NCBI GenBank assembly: GCA_000827205.1
Contig: KN832560.1
Location: forward strand, 834,743 to 898,742
Source of the DNA: Plicaturopsis crispa FD-325 SS-3
Lineage: Eukaryota > Basidiomycota > Agaricomycetes > Amylocorticiales > Amylocorticiaceae
Length of the DNA: 64,000 nucleotides
Reading direction: 5' to 3'
Shown here: positions 45,369 through 58,300 of the stretch, piece by piece
Position numbering within the stretch: position 1 is the stretch's first letter
How the letters are laid out: every line of letters starts with the position of its first letter
Program-made: the position numbers and the translations under genes
The notes under the pieces: generated by a model
Seen by the model: only the letters and a program-made list of their open reading frames with translations
Told to the model about the DNA's origin: nothing
The model's database searches: none

Positions 45369-48300
45369 GGGGTCTTTTCAAGCCTATTGCGTGTCTCGTT
45401 CCCGACCTCAAAATATACCCGCAAACCGACCGCTCCTGCACTCACTAATATCGGTCTCTGTCCTGTCTCCTGTTTCCAATAGCAGCACATCACTTGGCTA
45501 CCCAGCTCTGCCTTATCCCACGCCCAGCGCGTCTGCCACTCGTTCGCTCGTCTTTTCTCTGCTGTCTGCGCCTCGCCTGTCTTGTCTCGTTTCCAAAAAC
45601 GGACTGTCCTCTCGTTATTACGACTTACTCCTATACTGCACCATGCACCTATTACCCTGCGATGTACCACCCCATCCGCCCTTGTATCAATCTCTCGCAG
45701 TCTACAACGACTCCCACCATCCTTTTTGCCGTCTTGGTGTCTTGGTGTCCTCTAGCCCGGTCCCGTACTTTCCTTTTTTTACTATCTATATCCAGATTAT
45801 TGCACCAGCTCCTCTCTACCTGTGTGCGAGGTCTTTGAGCGCTCGATGCGGTTTCTTTACATTCTTTTGTCAGTCACTCATTCTATTCCCGCAATCGCCA
45901 TGTTGCGTCGAGGACTTTGCCTTGTTATTTCGGACGCCGGAGCATAGCGTTTGTTATCTTTCCGACTTGTCCTCGGTAACTTCCATTACCATTCTCGCCT
46001 TGGAATGGCAAACAGATTTCTGTTTGTGGCGTTGTCCTTTTCTTACTTCTCGGCCAGCTCGGCGTCGAGCCGACGCCACGCCCCGGACAGTCCCCTCTTT
46101 GCACCCAATATTTATCGGTCCAGGAGCACGAGAACCTCTTCCATCTTTCCATTTTCTGACACCTCTGCTCTCTGGCTTGTTCTCTATTTACCACATCGAT
46201 ACCTCTGGCAGACGAACCCTCTAATCTTTCTTAATATTGTTTGCTTCACCCACATATACCTTCGGTACATTACACGTTCCTATTTATGCAGTATGCGCAT
46301 TGTATGTATGTCTCCTTTATCTATCGCAAAATCTCAGACCGGCGTCACCGGACGCCATTTTACTTACCCTGAGCGCTTGAGCAACCGTACTGAGGAAGTC
46401 AAGTGCCCCTCGTGAACCACGGTGCACCTCCGGGGACGGGATCTCGAAATCCTTCTTCGCTGATCGAACAAATGACAAGGCATATTTACCCCTCGTCCAT
46501 ATGACTCCTCGAGCACGTCTTGAGCACGTATATTGTCTACTGTCGATGATCTGATGCATGTGCATTGAGGAGCCTTGAGGTAGATACTAAGTACTGACGC
46601 CGCTGTTTGAGACATTTAGGAGAATTGGAGTGAGCGGAGGAAAACAGAATTGATTCTCCGCGATTTAGCCTGCGCTCCGCGGCTCGACGGTAAGTAGGAG
46701 TCTGGCTCAATCCATCATCTTCATCTTGTCTTCATTCGCAAAGACATTCACGAGAACACAGAGAATAGCATCACCTCCCAGTCACTTTGAATAAGGCCTG
46801 AGACCTGAGGCCTGAGGGCTTGCTCACAGCAGTTCCAAAGGTGGCATGTCCCCCCAACCACCCCAAGATTTAAACCGACGGAAGGTAAGCCTGAATTCCC
46901 TTTCCAGTGCACCGTTGTCAGACAAAGTGCCGCAGCTGCAGTTGGCTCGCAATATTGAATGTTCACCGTCATTCCAGAGACTACATCCATCCAAAAGCTC
47001 AAAGATGGCAGAGATGCTACTGGGGTCGTCTGAGAGCTCTCGTCACTTGACGGCGGTAACCTAAAGACAGAGGATCGCCGACGGTACCCCTCACATGACA
47101 GGTATACGGTCGCAAGCAGGTCTTGTGGTCGATGCCTAGTCGTTTGACGGATACGTGGCATCTTGCCCGGCACCGGGCCCCTTGCAGGCCTGTGTCCATC
47201 CGCTGGAATCACCCCCCGATGCCCATATAGTCGTAGTGACGCATCCAGACAGCACGCAATAGTCACTGTCCGGGATCCTAACGTCAACATGTGAGAACGG
47301 CAGTACGTGAGTTGTGTGCGCTGGTTTACTGTCTGATGGACTCACCTGACCGCAGACGAATCACACAACGCTATATCAGCTCGATGTGGCCACTTGACGC
47401 GTTCGCTGCACTTCAGCGGCGGGTGCCGAACGTGCCAGCGCAGCGTCGCAGAACTGCAACAAATTCTCAAGGTCAGTTTAGGGTTGTTCCTAGGACCTGG
47501 ACCCAGGTACCGCTCGTCCATTTCACCACGGAGGTCAACTTTCTTTCGGATAGAGTTTCGATTGCACTTTTAAGGGTGTTGCTCGTCGTGGGTCCGTGTA
47601 AGCCCTGTGCATTCGATTCTTCAGAATCCCGCCATCTGCCAGATGATGCTCAATATTTTCTCACACAGATTCGTCCAGCCAGGAACCGCGCATTCTGGTC
47701 ACTAATTCTCAATCTGGCACACCGGCATCGAATACGCTTACAAAGGCAGGCCTTTGCCGCATCCGACATCTTACCGCTTCCTCTTGACTCTCGACCGTAG
47801 AAGCGATGTATCGACCAGATGACGCCGCATCTCCCGCCCTGCTTCTGCTCGCAGTGTCTGATTGACCTGTCTGACTTGCCGACACCCGCTGGCGATGCCT
47901 TTGTCTGAAGGAGACCTTGGAGCGATGAAGAGAGCCAGCGTGCATATCGTCGCGGTGAAATTCAGTTCCATTCACTTGATGTTGGCAGAACAAGTCGCTG
48001 AGATTGTTGTCGCCGCTGCACTCTTGTTCCACCCGGAATGATAGAAAAGAATAGGGTACCACGGTAAGGGAGGGCACGAAAAAGGGCGGTCGAAGTCTCG
48101 GACTTTCGAGCGCAAGGGAAACGACAAAACGCGCTGCGCGCGTGGGGGTGTATGCACGTAGACTAGTAGTAGAGTGAACGATAATATTGTCTTCACTCTA
48201 CTCTTCCAAGGGGATGCTCAAATGCCTACGAAGACCAGTCTACCTCCCGAGTACGGACATTGGCCCCTGACGAGTCTACGCACTGTACATTGATTCTATA

Positions 48301-48571
48301 TTCCGAGTACGCTGTCCTCCTTGTTCTCAACCATCGTCCTCGACTCCCGCTTGCTTGTCCTCTCATTCCAGTCGCATCCCTTTTACTCTCGCAATCCCAA
48401 ACTAACCTCCGCTATTGGCACGGTCCTCCTCAGGCTGGATTCGCGCCGCTGCGCGCTAGTCCCGTGTGCCACGTGAGACACGTAAACGACCACGCCAGCT
48501 GTGGCGTCTTGCCTCCTGAGCCAAAGTCGGTGAACTTTGCAGTCTCAGGCATTCGGGCGACCTCCTCTGCC
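45369..48571. other. Gene-poor region, 3.2 kb
   Basis: The first kilobase after the bHLH stop is very T/C-rich on the + strand and probably includes a long 3' UTR. Open frames of 277 codons (from a GTG at 45391), 180 codons (minus, 46748-47290) and 169 codons (plus, 47291-47800) show no domains and no splice partners. The last part is the ATG9 promoter. Confidence 0.45.
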
Positions 48572-51500
48572 ATGCCCCAGCTACCGAATCGCAACCGACA
48601 GATGCCCTCGTCGTCAAGACCGCTCGCTTCACAATCGCTAACGGGCTCAGGAATCGCCAACTCGAGGCCATTTCTCAACATGCTCAACCCGATGAACAGG
48701 ACATATCAAGGCTACCTTCAGGCCAACCAAGTTCTTCCAGAAGAGGACGACGAAAACGCGTCGTCGGAGGACGAGCAGGAGGACTTGGAGGCCGGTCAGT
48801 CCAGCAGGAGCAACATCTTTCGCAGCAAGTCGAAGGGTAAACAGCGCGTGTCCTGGGGTGCAGAGGCGTCAGAACTGAACGTTCTGCACCCAAACATACG
48901 TCAGGAGGATAGGATCCACGACGGCGATCATTCTGACGACGAGGTGCCGCAGGATTTTATGATCGAGGCCACCTCCCCGCCCTCACGTAAACTGCCCTCC
49001 TCGCGGTCCGCCAAGGGCAAGGTCCCTGTGCATCCAAGACAGCCGCTCAACTCCTCCTCGCAACGACCGACGCCGCCCATCTTGCCCACCACCGCAAATG
49101 TATCCATTCCCCCACGGCCTTCCGAGCTAGAGCCGGATGATTTCGCGCGCTCTGAGCCTTCCGAGCCGCGCCAGCCAAAGCCCATGCGCGGGCTCGATGC
49201 ATACGAACGGGCCCTCTGGAACTGGGTCAATGTGTACAACTTGGACGCGTTTCTCCAAGAGGTGTACTACTACTACGAGGGCAAGGGCATATATTCCATC
49301 GCGCTCTCGCGTGGTCTCAACCTCCTGTCGGTGCTGCCGTCTCCTTCACCGTCTCTATGATACGATTTACTGACGCTCTGCTCCCAGCACAGTCGGGTTC
49401 GTCATCGGGTTCTCGACGTTTCTGCTGGGATGCGTGGACTATTCGCGCATACGGCCGGAGGGTGTCACCCGGTTAGATGATATCATCGTCGAGCACTGTG
49501 TGTCCAAGTACGCGTCCTGTTGTGCCCCCGCGATGCCCTCACTCACCGCGTGCGCTGCAGATTCTCGGGGTTCACGCTCCTGTTCTTCGTGCTCTTCACG
49601 GCGTTCTACGCGTGGCAGATAGTCGCCTTTGCCCTCGGCATTTTTCGCCTCGTCGACATGTACAACTTCTACACGCACCTCCTGCGCATCCCCGACGTCA
49701 GTGCCACCCTCTCCGCCCTAACTGCCCGCTGCTGACCCCCCACCGCAGGCAGACATCCAGACGATCTCCTGGCCGGACGTCGTGCGCCGCATCGGCGCGA
49801 TCCGCGAGGAGAACCCGCTCACCGCGCTCGCGTCCGCGCCGACGCCGCACATCACGGCGACGCTCGACGCGCACGACATCGCGAACCGCATCATGCGGCA
49901 GGAGAACTACCTCATCGCGCTCTTCAACAAGGAGGTGCTCGACCTGCGCGTGCCGATGCCCGCCAGCCGCTTCGTCCCGCCGGAGGAGGGGAAGGGCAAG
50001 ACGCTCACGCGCGCGCTCGAGTGGAACCTCAGGTTTTGCCTGATGGAGTTCCTGTTCGATCCGCAGGGCCGTGTGCGCAGGGTCTTCCTCAAGTCGAAGA
50101 ACAGGGCGGCCCTCATCGAAGGGTGCGTAAACTGCTACTTGGGTGCATGTCCGCTGACGGACGTGGTTTAATATAGGCTACGGCGGCGATTCATCTTCAT
50201 GGGGATCTTGAATGCAATATTTGCACCCTTCATTGTTCCTTACCTTCTTATGTACTCGTTCTTCCGGTACTTCGAGGTACGTTAGGATATGTATTTCCAT
50301 ATGCTGAAATGTGCTGACTGCGAGGTACGTACAGGAATATCACAAGAACCCGTCCTCGATCGGTGGGCGCCGCTACACGCCTTTCGCCCAGTGGAAATTC
50401 CGAGAGTTCAATGAACTGCCTCATATATTTGCCCGACGTCTCGACGAATCGTATCCCACCGCGAGCATGTACATCGGCCAATTTCCGAACGAGAAGATGG
50501 CGCTCATCATGCGGTAAGCCGGATGCATGTCTTGTCGCATATACACTTTATTGAATGGGCTATAGGTTCATCGCATTTGTTGCCGGGTCATTCGCGGCGG
50601 TGCTCTTGCTAGCATCTGTCATCGACCCAGATCTGTTCCTCTACTTCGAGGTCACGCCGCACCGTACCGTGCTCTTCTACCTTGGTGTCTTTACCTCGAT
50701 ACTGGCCGTGGCGCGCGGGATGATTCCGGACGAAAACAATGTGTTCGACCCGGAGATGCTCATGGAGGAGGTGATCCAGTACACGCATTATATGCCGGAC
50801 GAATGGAAAGAGCAACTGCATTCCCAGAAGGTGCGTCCCCCATCCTTTCCTCGCCGTCCGCGCGTGCTGATTTGCTGTTGGGAATGTGCATATAGGTCCA
50901 TCAAGAGTTTGGGCGGCTATTTGCGATGAAGGTCATGATTTTCGCGCAAGAGCTTATATCGGTCGTGTTGACGCCGCTCGTGCTGTGGTTCTCCTTGCCG
51001 CGTTGCGCTCCTGCAATCATTGACTTCTTCCGCGATTTCACGGTGCACGTCGACGGGCGCGGGTACGTGTGCAGCTTTGCAGAGTTTGATTTCCACAGGC
51101 ACGGCAATATCAAGGTACGCGAATCTGGTTATCCCCAGTGTGTGTGTGCTGATAGTTTCGGTAGTTTGGCGCACCTACGAAGATACATGATAAGAGGATG
51201 ATGTCAAAGGAGGGCAAGATGGAGAAGAGTTTCTTGAACTTCAAGGTATGTGTCTCATATATGTCCTCGCCGTAAGTAAGCAGCTGACAAGGCCACCATT
51301 CGTAGGCTGCAAACCCAGATTGGAACCCCACAGATCCGTCGGGCTCGTTGTATCTAAGCCGAATGGCAGATATCAACGTCGCGCACTCGAGCCCCTCGAG
51401 ACGGCGCCGACCAGGCCCTGGACTCGAGTCGACGATGACAGGGACCGTGCTGCTCGGCGAGCGGCGGACGGACCTTGCGGATCGTGCGTCGGAGTACGAC

Positions 51501-51908
51501 CGCGCGCTGCGGCAGAGCCAGCACGCCGCGCGCAAGCGGCATCAAGGCGGGAGCGGGAGCATCTTGATTCCTGCAGCGCCCACCGGCGTCTCGTCGTCGT
51601 CCATGCTGCAGTCCGGCGTGGGTGGCATGGCGATGGCGCAGACGGCCGTGCTCGGGGACTCTGCGGGGAGCGTGAGGCTCCAGCCTCGGACTGCGGAAGA
51701 GGCGATACCTTCGGAGGATATCGCGCCGGACGGTGGAGTGGGCAGTGGGCTCGGAGAGTCCTACGTCGACGGTGGCGAGGCGAGGCGCTCGAAGCCAAAT
51801 CCGTACCAGCAGGTGGATGAGGATGAGGACCTGGAGGACGGCGGTGTCCTCGGGCTGCTGGCACAGATCTATGGGGCGAAGGGTCAGGGACCTGCGCGCG
51901 TCATCTAA
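48572..51908 (+). CDS. ATG9: Autophagy lipid scramblase Atg9
   Basis: Exons 48572-49326, 49388-49507, 49561-49696, 49749-50122, 50177-50276, 50335-50513, 50566-50830, 50896-51114, 51165-51245 and 51306-51908 sum to 2832 nt, 943 residues. The core is the conserved multi-spanning Atg9 domain: [125 protein letters not shown]. Atg9 vesicles seed the autophagosome, and the trimer scrambles phospholipids supplied by Atg2. The N-terminal 220 residues are acidic and disordered and the C-terminal tail is Gly/Ser-rich; in yeast these tails bind Atg11, Atg13 and Atg17. The ATG at 48572 follows an upstream frame without conservation. Confidence 0.95.
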
Positions 51909-52463
51909 CTCGTATCATTCGCGTGTTGCACAACGCTGTCCTTTTATTGCTTTTACATCGCAATGATAAGTTCATACAAATCTCGCGATAAGTAAGTAAA
52001 CCTTCTCCGCCGCAACAATCCTCTACCATTGTAAGACGAAAGCCTTCGTGACGACTTGGAGGTAGCGCTCCCTACGGTTGCCCTACGGAGACAAGATCCC
52101 GAAGCTGAGTACGCGTTTAGAAAACCGTTGCAAATTCGGGGACCAGTGCCGCATTTATATGCCACTTGCGTGCACCCCGAATACACCGACGGGATAGTAC
52201 GATGATGCGGAGGCTGGGTTATCCGTTACACTGGACGATAGACATAAGTTGTAGTATTTCTACGATAAGTATGTGGATGGGAACAAATGAATGAGGGTAT
52301 GTATGAGCCGTCCGATGGCTGAGGTATTGGATGCATATGGACATGTTACAGTGTCCTGTGGAGGGCAACCAGAGTATGAAAGAACGTAGCACAACAAATC
52401 AAAGCGTGTGAGAAACGAGTCATACGAGTCACAGTTGAGTGCGAGCAGCGAGACTGCAGGCCA
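51909..52463. other. Convergent intergenic region
   Basis: About 555 bases between converging gene ends, richer in A and T than the flanks. Nothing recognised. Confidence 0.5.
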
Positions 52464-54265
52464 CTAGCGTAGTATCAGTTTAGCGGGTTTGGGGGGCAAA
52501 CGCACGCGGAAAGGCGACGAAGAAGTCGGCGTATGTCGAGTAAGTTGAGCCCGTCTGAGCTCCTCGTCGATGCGCCACATGCCCTTCGCGAACGACTCTC
52601 GGTCAAGGCACCCTTCACCGGCAGAATCACATTCGTCCCTTCGATAACACGTTAATACAGGCGATGAATGTGATATCTTTTGAGTGCCACTAACCATATT
52701 TTCTTCAACTTCTCTTTCTCGAGCCTTGAAGCACTCCATATCAGCTTGACAGCACGCCCATCGAGTTTCTCGTCAATAGGCTCTATACCACCATCGCCCT
52801 CTTTCTCTAAAGATTTGAGGGGATTGTCATCAGGGTTAGTGATGAGATCCACGGAAAGGCCCCGCCAGCCTGCAGCCTGACGGCTCTTCCGCGTTCCGGG
52901 CGACAATAACGCCGTCGCCTTCCTGGCATTTTCCGCTTGTCGCTGCTGTAGAATGTTTGCAACAAAAACACCCTCATAGCGTTTCTTCGCCATAGCAGGC
53001 ACGGGGGTCGGCCGTAAGAGTGGCTGTTGTCTACTCGCGCGCGTGCTTACGCTTGTGCGTGACGTGGTGCTGAGTATGGACGAGCGGTCGGAGGCGGATA
53101 TTGAAGTGAGTGATGCGCGAGAACTAGACGGTCTCGATCCTTCTCCGTTGACATTGGAGCGGAACGATGGCGGTGCGTTCGAGAGGGGTGGAGGGGGAGG
53201 CGCGCGGCGCGTTGTGGTGGAAGACGAGGAAGACGAGGATGAATGACTGGCCTGAAGGCGAGGAGAAGTGGGAATAGAGCGCGGTATTGGTGAGGATGAG
53301 CCCGGGGATGTGATCGACGGAGGTTTCGAGCCTGGACGCTGCGGTAATGGGGGTGCGGTCTTCCGCTGAGCCATAGCCTGGTCCCAGTCAAACACATTGC
53401 TACTAGGACTGATAGCAGACGAGGTAGACACATTCTCGAAGGAATCATCTAGACTGTCTACATCTCCACTATTATGTCGATCCATAGGGAAGGTCGCCAC
53501 GAAATTGGTCACTGAATTTGGTGTCCCCCCGTCTGTGGTGCCGCCGTCCGAAGAGAGTGATACGGAGTGGAAGGATGAGATGGAGGATCCTGCTGCATGA
53601 CTGGGTCCTCTACGCGAATCTCCGTTGATATTGAGTTTCGACAACGGAGGATACGTGTGATCGACTGTAAGGGAATCCGAACGAGATGGAGGGTGAAGCG
53701 TTGAGCCACTCCCACTTCCGCTATGCGTTCGGCTGCTGACAGAATTGGAGGAGGATGCCGACTTGAGGGAGCTGTAAGATGGTTTACGAGGGGGCAATGG
53801 AGGTGCCTTGTCCGACGTAGGTTTCGGTGGCGACTCGAAATTTATCAAGGGAGTTGAGTTGTTTCGAATCGAAGCTTTGGATGGAACACTTCGGGGCGTA
53901 CGATGGTATTCCTTGTATCGCCCAGCACTCCCGCTCCCGTTCCCATTGACATGGCCATGCCCTTGCTCACTTCCGCTGGACGGCCGAGCAGGTCCGTCAT
54001 CTACTACCCAATCCTTCAGATCAATCAGAGATGTTTTCCGTCCGAGATTTGGCGGAGAAGGAGATGGCGATCTGGATGACGCCTTAGGAGGTGTATAAGG
54101 CTGAATTGGAAAAAATGAAGAGGCGGACGGTGAGATAGGACTGTCGAGTAAATTGATGCTCGGTTTCGACGAATTTCCACGAGACGAAGCTGAAGGCAAG
54201 GTAGACGGGCCTCCCAAGACCTCAAAGGCGCTTATCCTGCTCTGTAACGACGTCGAGGGCATCAT
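52464..54265 (-). CDS. EH-domain protein, Irs4/Tax4 type
   Basis: Exons 52695-54265 and 52464-52638 give 581 residues. The first 460 residues are a Ser/Pro-rich disordered region with several proline-rich stretches (KAPPLPPRKP, TAPPLPQRPGSKPP, RRAPPPPPLSNAPP) that may bind SH3 domains. The C-terminal EH-like domain runs from KKRYEGVFVAN to VKLIWSASRLEKEKLKKIWDE and continues with CDSAGEGCLDRESFAKGMWRID. The single EH domain at the very end after a disordered N terminus is the arrangement of yeast Irs4 and Tax4, which regulate phosphoinositide levels through Inp51 and also affect autophagy. That would fit beside ATG9 and a SAC phosphatase in this window, but the link is inference. Confidence 0.78.
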
Positions 54266-54489
54266 GGCGGAGAAACGAAAGTAGAATACAGCAAGCGGCG
54301 CGTACGGAGAGTTTTGGATGGAACGTTGTCCAAATTTCTGCGGACCAGGCGGTGAGCCAGTCCGGCAGCGGAACTCGGAAGCCCCGTTGGCGTCATAGCA
54401 ATATTTATGGCGGCACCAGGGCGGCGCTGATAGGATATGCTGGTTAAATATCGGGCAGCGTCGTCCTGGCTTGCTTTTGACTATCCATT

Positions 54490-55055
54490 ATGTCGTCCAC
54501 GAGTGACCTATATGTTACGGCAGGTGCGTTGCCTAAAGAAATGTCTAGTTGTTTCGTGACATTGACTTGAACTTGGCAGATTTTTGTCTGATTCCTATGG
54601 GCATCAGTGATCCCTCCGTCGCGGGCTACATCGCCGAGTGCCAGAGGATCCTCGAGAAGTCAGGCCTCAAGTTCAAGGTGCGAACATATGTCGCCTTAAT
54701 GTCGAGATCAATCCAGCTGATGTGCCATGTCCTTCTAGCTGCAGTACGTGTAAATGCCACTTGCCATTTTATCTTGACTAACCTTGTTTGTCGCAGCGGA
54801 TACGGCACAAACCTCGGTACGGCTGTCTATTGGTCTGAATGATTGCATTTCACTGAGTGTATTCTCTCAACAGAAGGACCGTGGAGTGAGGTCTCCAAGG
54901 CCATACACGATTGCCATGCAGCCGTTCACGCCCAAGGCGTGCCTCGTGTCGCGACCGATATCCGCATTGGCACGCGTGTTGACCGTCAGGTCAAGGCCGG
55001 GGAAGGGAATGAGGGCAAAGTCAAGCGTGTTGAAGAGATTTTAGCCAAAGACTGA
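54490..55055 (+). CDS. ECM15: UPF0045/Ecm15 family protein (thiamine-binding type)
   Basis: Exons 54490-54523, 54580-54677, 54739-54743, 54797-54816 and 54874-55055 sum to 339 nt, 112 residues. DFCLIPMGISDPSVAGYI, then LHGYGTNLEGPWSEV, then RVATDIRIGTRVDRQ match the UPF0045/MTH1187/Ecm15 family, small ferredoxin-like proteins of which some bind thiamine. The third exon is just five bases (CTGCA). It supplies Leu and two bases of His in the conserved stretch LHGYGTN, which yeast Ecm15 has as LHSAGTT. Without it the frame is lost. The gene is head to head with the EH-domain gene, 224 bases apart. Confidence 0.88.
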
Positions 55056-55309
55056 CGCAACACCGGCGCAGTGGCACTGTATGGGTACTTATTGAATACT
55101 TATATGTATACTGTAAAGTGGCAGGGATTCCGTCAGTTCAATGTGTATCAAGCACAACTGTAGACCATACTTCTGTTGTGGTCTGTCTTTGAACTCGATT
55201 TTGCTAAGTACATGATGAGTTGGGCATTTGGGCGTGCTTCGCCTTCATCGTTATTGCCGACATTGTCCAAGGGTATCTTACTGCAAACAACATGTCCGAT
55301 AAATCAAGT

Positions 55310-58300
55310 CTACACTTCGGGGCTTCCATCGCGCTGAGGCAACCCTTCCCATATTTGCAGCAATGCATCACCTAAACTTTTTCCAAGCTGTATCGCAAGA
55401 GGCACGGGAACAGCATTTCCGATCTGCCGATGTTGCTAAAGGCATATTCAGATACGAGCGTACTTTCCTGACAACCAAGACTCACATCTTCTACTTCCTT
55501 CGCAGGGTTGTCGTTCACAGAACAGAAAGAGTAGTGGTCCGGAAAACCTTGCGCCCGCGCGCACTCCCTCACAGTGACAATGCGCTTTTGCTGTTGTATA
55601 ATGGAGATGAGAAACTATCACAAACAGCGGAATAACACTCACCGATGGATGCAACAAGGTCCCGCCTTTGGCATTTGGGGTGACGGTGGTCATGGCTGTC
55701 TTAAAGTAGCCATTGCCATCGATTCGTCCATACAGGTCTACAGCAGATCTGCGTTAGCCTTACAATGGACGGCAGTGATTTTGCAAGAGCTCACCCGTCG
55801 ATTTCCTCAGGTTTCCATTCTTGAGTACCGGATTTGGACGGAGCTGTCGCGGAAGATCTGCGGGGACAAGCTGAACTACCTTCACCCCGAGAGTAAATTA
55901 CGTGACATACCTAACTGGTTTGCACCTGGACGAATTGGAACGCTGACGGTCCTGTCAAGTCGTTAAAACTTAGTGCGCTTGCAAAAGCTGGACCATCATC
56001 CATGACAAACCTTTCGACAACAGCCTCGCCAAACCGGCGAGTGTATTGATGAGTCACTGTGTCGCCAGTGTCGCGCCGCATCAACCTCTGATATGGTGTG
56101 AGTGGTTCATGCACATATTCCGTAGGTTGCGAGAAGCCGCAATATACGGAGTGTCTCGCTAAGGGGTCGAAGCATGGGATAGACTGCAGACGTTCTGCAG
56201 CCTCAGCTACGTCCTCTGGAGTGCGCTTGCATACCACATGAGGATTGCGCCTGAGTATGAGATTGTCACAACGCTGCGATGGAATTCCACGGGAAGCACT
56301 CACCAATCGAAGGCGGGTAAGTCAGAAATCGCATCGTAGACCGTGACAAAGTGAAAGGGAGCAGATTGGTGCAGATTGTCCTCCAGTTTTGACCGAGTCA
56401 CCGGGGGAACCTTAGCGCCTGTCGGGAGACTATGGAAAAACGAGCCTCGGGGAAAGCAGTGCGTCGGGATCGGGAACTCGGGCAATGGTATTCCGCGCTT
56501 AGCTCCCCAGAAGATTACACGCTTGCGGTTTTGCGGGCTGCCATATTGGCCAGCTTGGAGCACTTTGAAACGGGCTTGATACCTACAAAAATCGAGAAGA
56601 TGATGAGTGTATACGACGTGAGATGAGACAAGGTACATACCCAAGGCAGATGAGGGCACGTAGTACGAATTTGACGACGCCGCACTGAATAGCATCAGTG
56701 CCTTTGCCAGTTCCATCTCGACCACTCAAAGAATGAGTAAGAAAACCTTCGACGTTCTCCAAGAGGAAATATTGCGGCCGATAAAATTCAACGTAGGAAA
56801 CCATATTGCAGACCAGTGTGCTCCTGTACGATCGGACATCGCATTCAGTGGTAGGTCAATCGCTGTCAGATGGTCGTCGTACCGAATATCGTTTGCTTTC
56901 TGAATACGACAGTCAGACTTGTCGAGAAGCGAGATTTTGCGAATACTCACCTTGCAGTGATTAGCCCTGCTAAAGCTCTGGCATGGAGGACCTGTGCTCA
57001 AGTTTAGTATTCGCATATAAAACACAAAGCTATCATATCATAAGTACGAACCACCGTAGATAAAATCAACCTCGCCAGGCTTCGGCATTGGCGGCAAGGT
57101 AACATCGCCGTGCTCAGTAGTCAAAGGCATAGGTTTTTTACCTTCGGCGGTGTCGATGGCATGTTGAAGTAAAAGATTTGAACATTGATTGTAAACCCTC
57201 GTGCGAGGGTGATTCGTTCTGCACAGAAGATAAGTGGTCTTTCCGAAGCACAAAAAAAGAAAAACCCCACTGGTAAGTGAGGGCAGCACTAGGTGAATGC
57301 TCAACTGCCCACCGGGTTTCAACGAACCCTGATAACCCGAATCCGGTCCCCATGCCACCTGCACCACTAAAGAGCTCCAATCCCCGTATTGGGCCCTCCC
57401 TTGCTAAAAGTGTGGCGGCCTTCTCGAGGGCTTTCGACCGGCCGTTCCGACACTCCCGACACCACTCAAATGCATCTGGAGAGAGAGGGCGGAGCATGTC
57501 CACAGATGTTACATCCGTAGAGTCGGCACAATCGCTAACGTAGAAGTGATCCGCGTGTTGTATCCACGCGTCGATGTCCGCTGGCGATGTTCCATGTTTT
57601 GCATAGAATATGCCGTCGATTTGGTCAAGCTTGACTCTCTCGATACAGTCCGTCTGGAAAAGACGACGCTAAGAACAAGCTCGTCAGTTATCGGAAGATC
57701 CTGCAGTTGAATTGGCTTGCTCACTTCATCCTTCGGCAATGTAGATGCTGCATGATCATCCGGTAGGCGCATCCCCCGCACGACATCGTCATAGCGGCCA
57801 AGAAAGCGAACCACTATCATGCCATCGGACATGGCCTTGGCCAATGAAATAATCTGACCTAGCTGATAAACAACCTCGCGGTCCATTGGTGATTTCAAAT
57901 AGATGAAATCATGTACATGGTACAAAGTACCACGGTAGCAGATGCTGCCGCCCTGCAGTGGGATAGTCTGCGTTAGCATTTCCCGCTGGGCACGTAGGCC
58001 GCAGGAAGTGCAAGGCTGCCCAACCAGTGCAAAAGCAGCATGTGTCTCCGTCATGTCGATATATGATGAATCGTCTTCATTGAAGGTCAACCTATACAGA
58101 CAATCCCGATCAGTAGTAGTAGCCAGCACTAAGAATAGACAGTGAATGTACCCGTTGTAGAACTGGTCGTCATCAGTTTCTTCGCGTGGTTCGTCCTCGT
58201 CGGCCGCGAGGGTACGCAAATCGCATTTCTGATGCACAGCGTTGAAGTCGATATCATCGCAAGTGTTAAGTAGAAATAAAGAATTCGCGTGGGCAGCCTC

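Noticed and set aside
45391-46224. 277-codon + strand frame after the bHLH gene
   Set aside because: Begins with GTG, lies in T/C-rich sequence with Ser/Leu/Pro bias, and has no recognisable features; most likely 3' UTR.
46748-47290. 180-codon minus-strand frame
   Set aside because: No domain, no conserved start context and no neighbouring exons; within chance length for this base composition.
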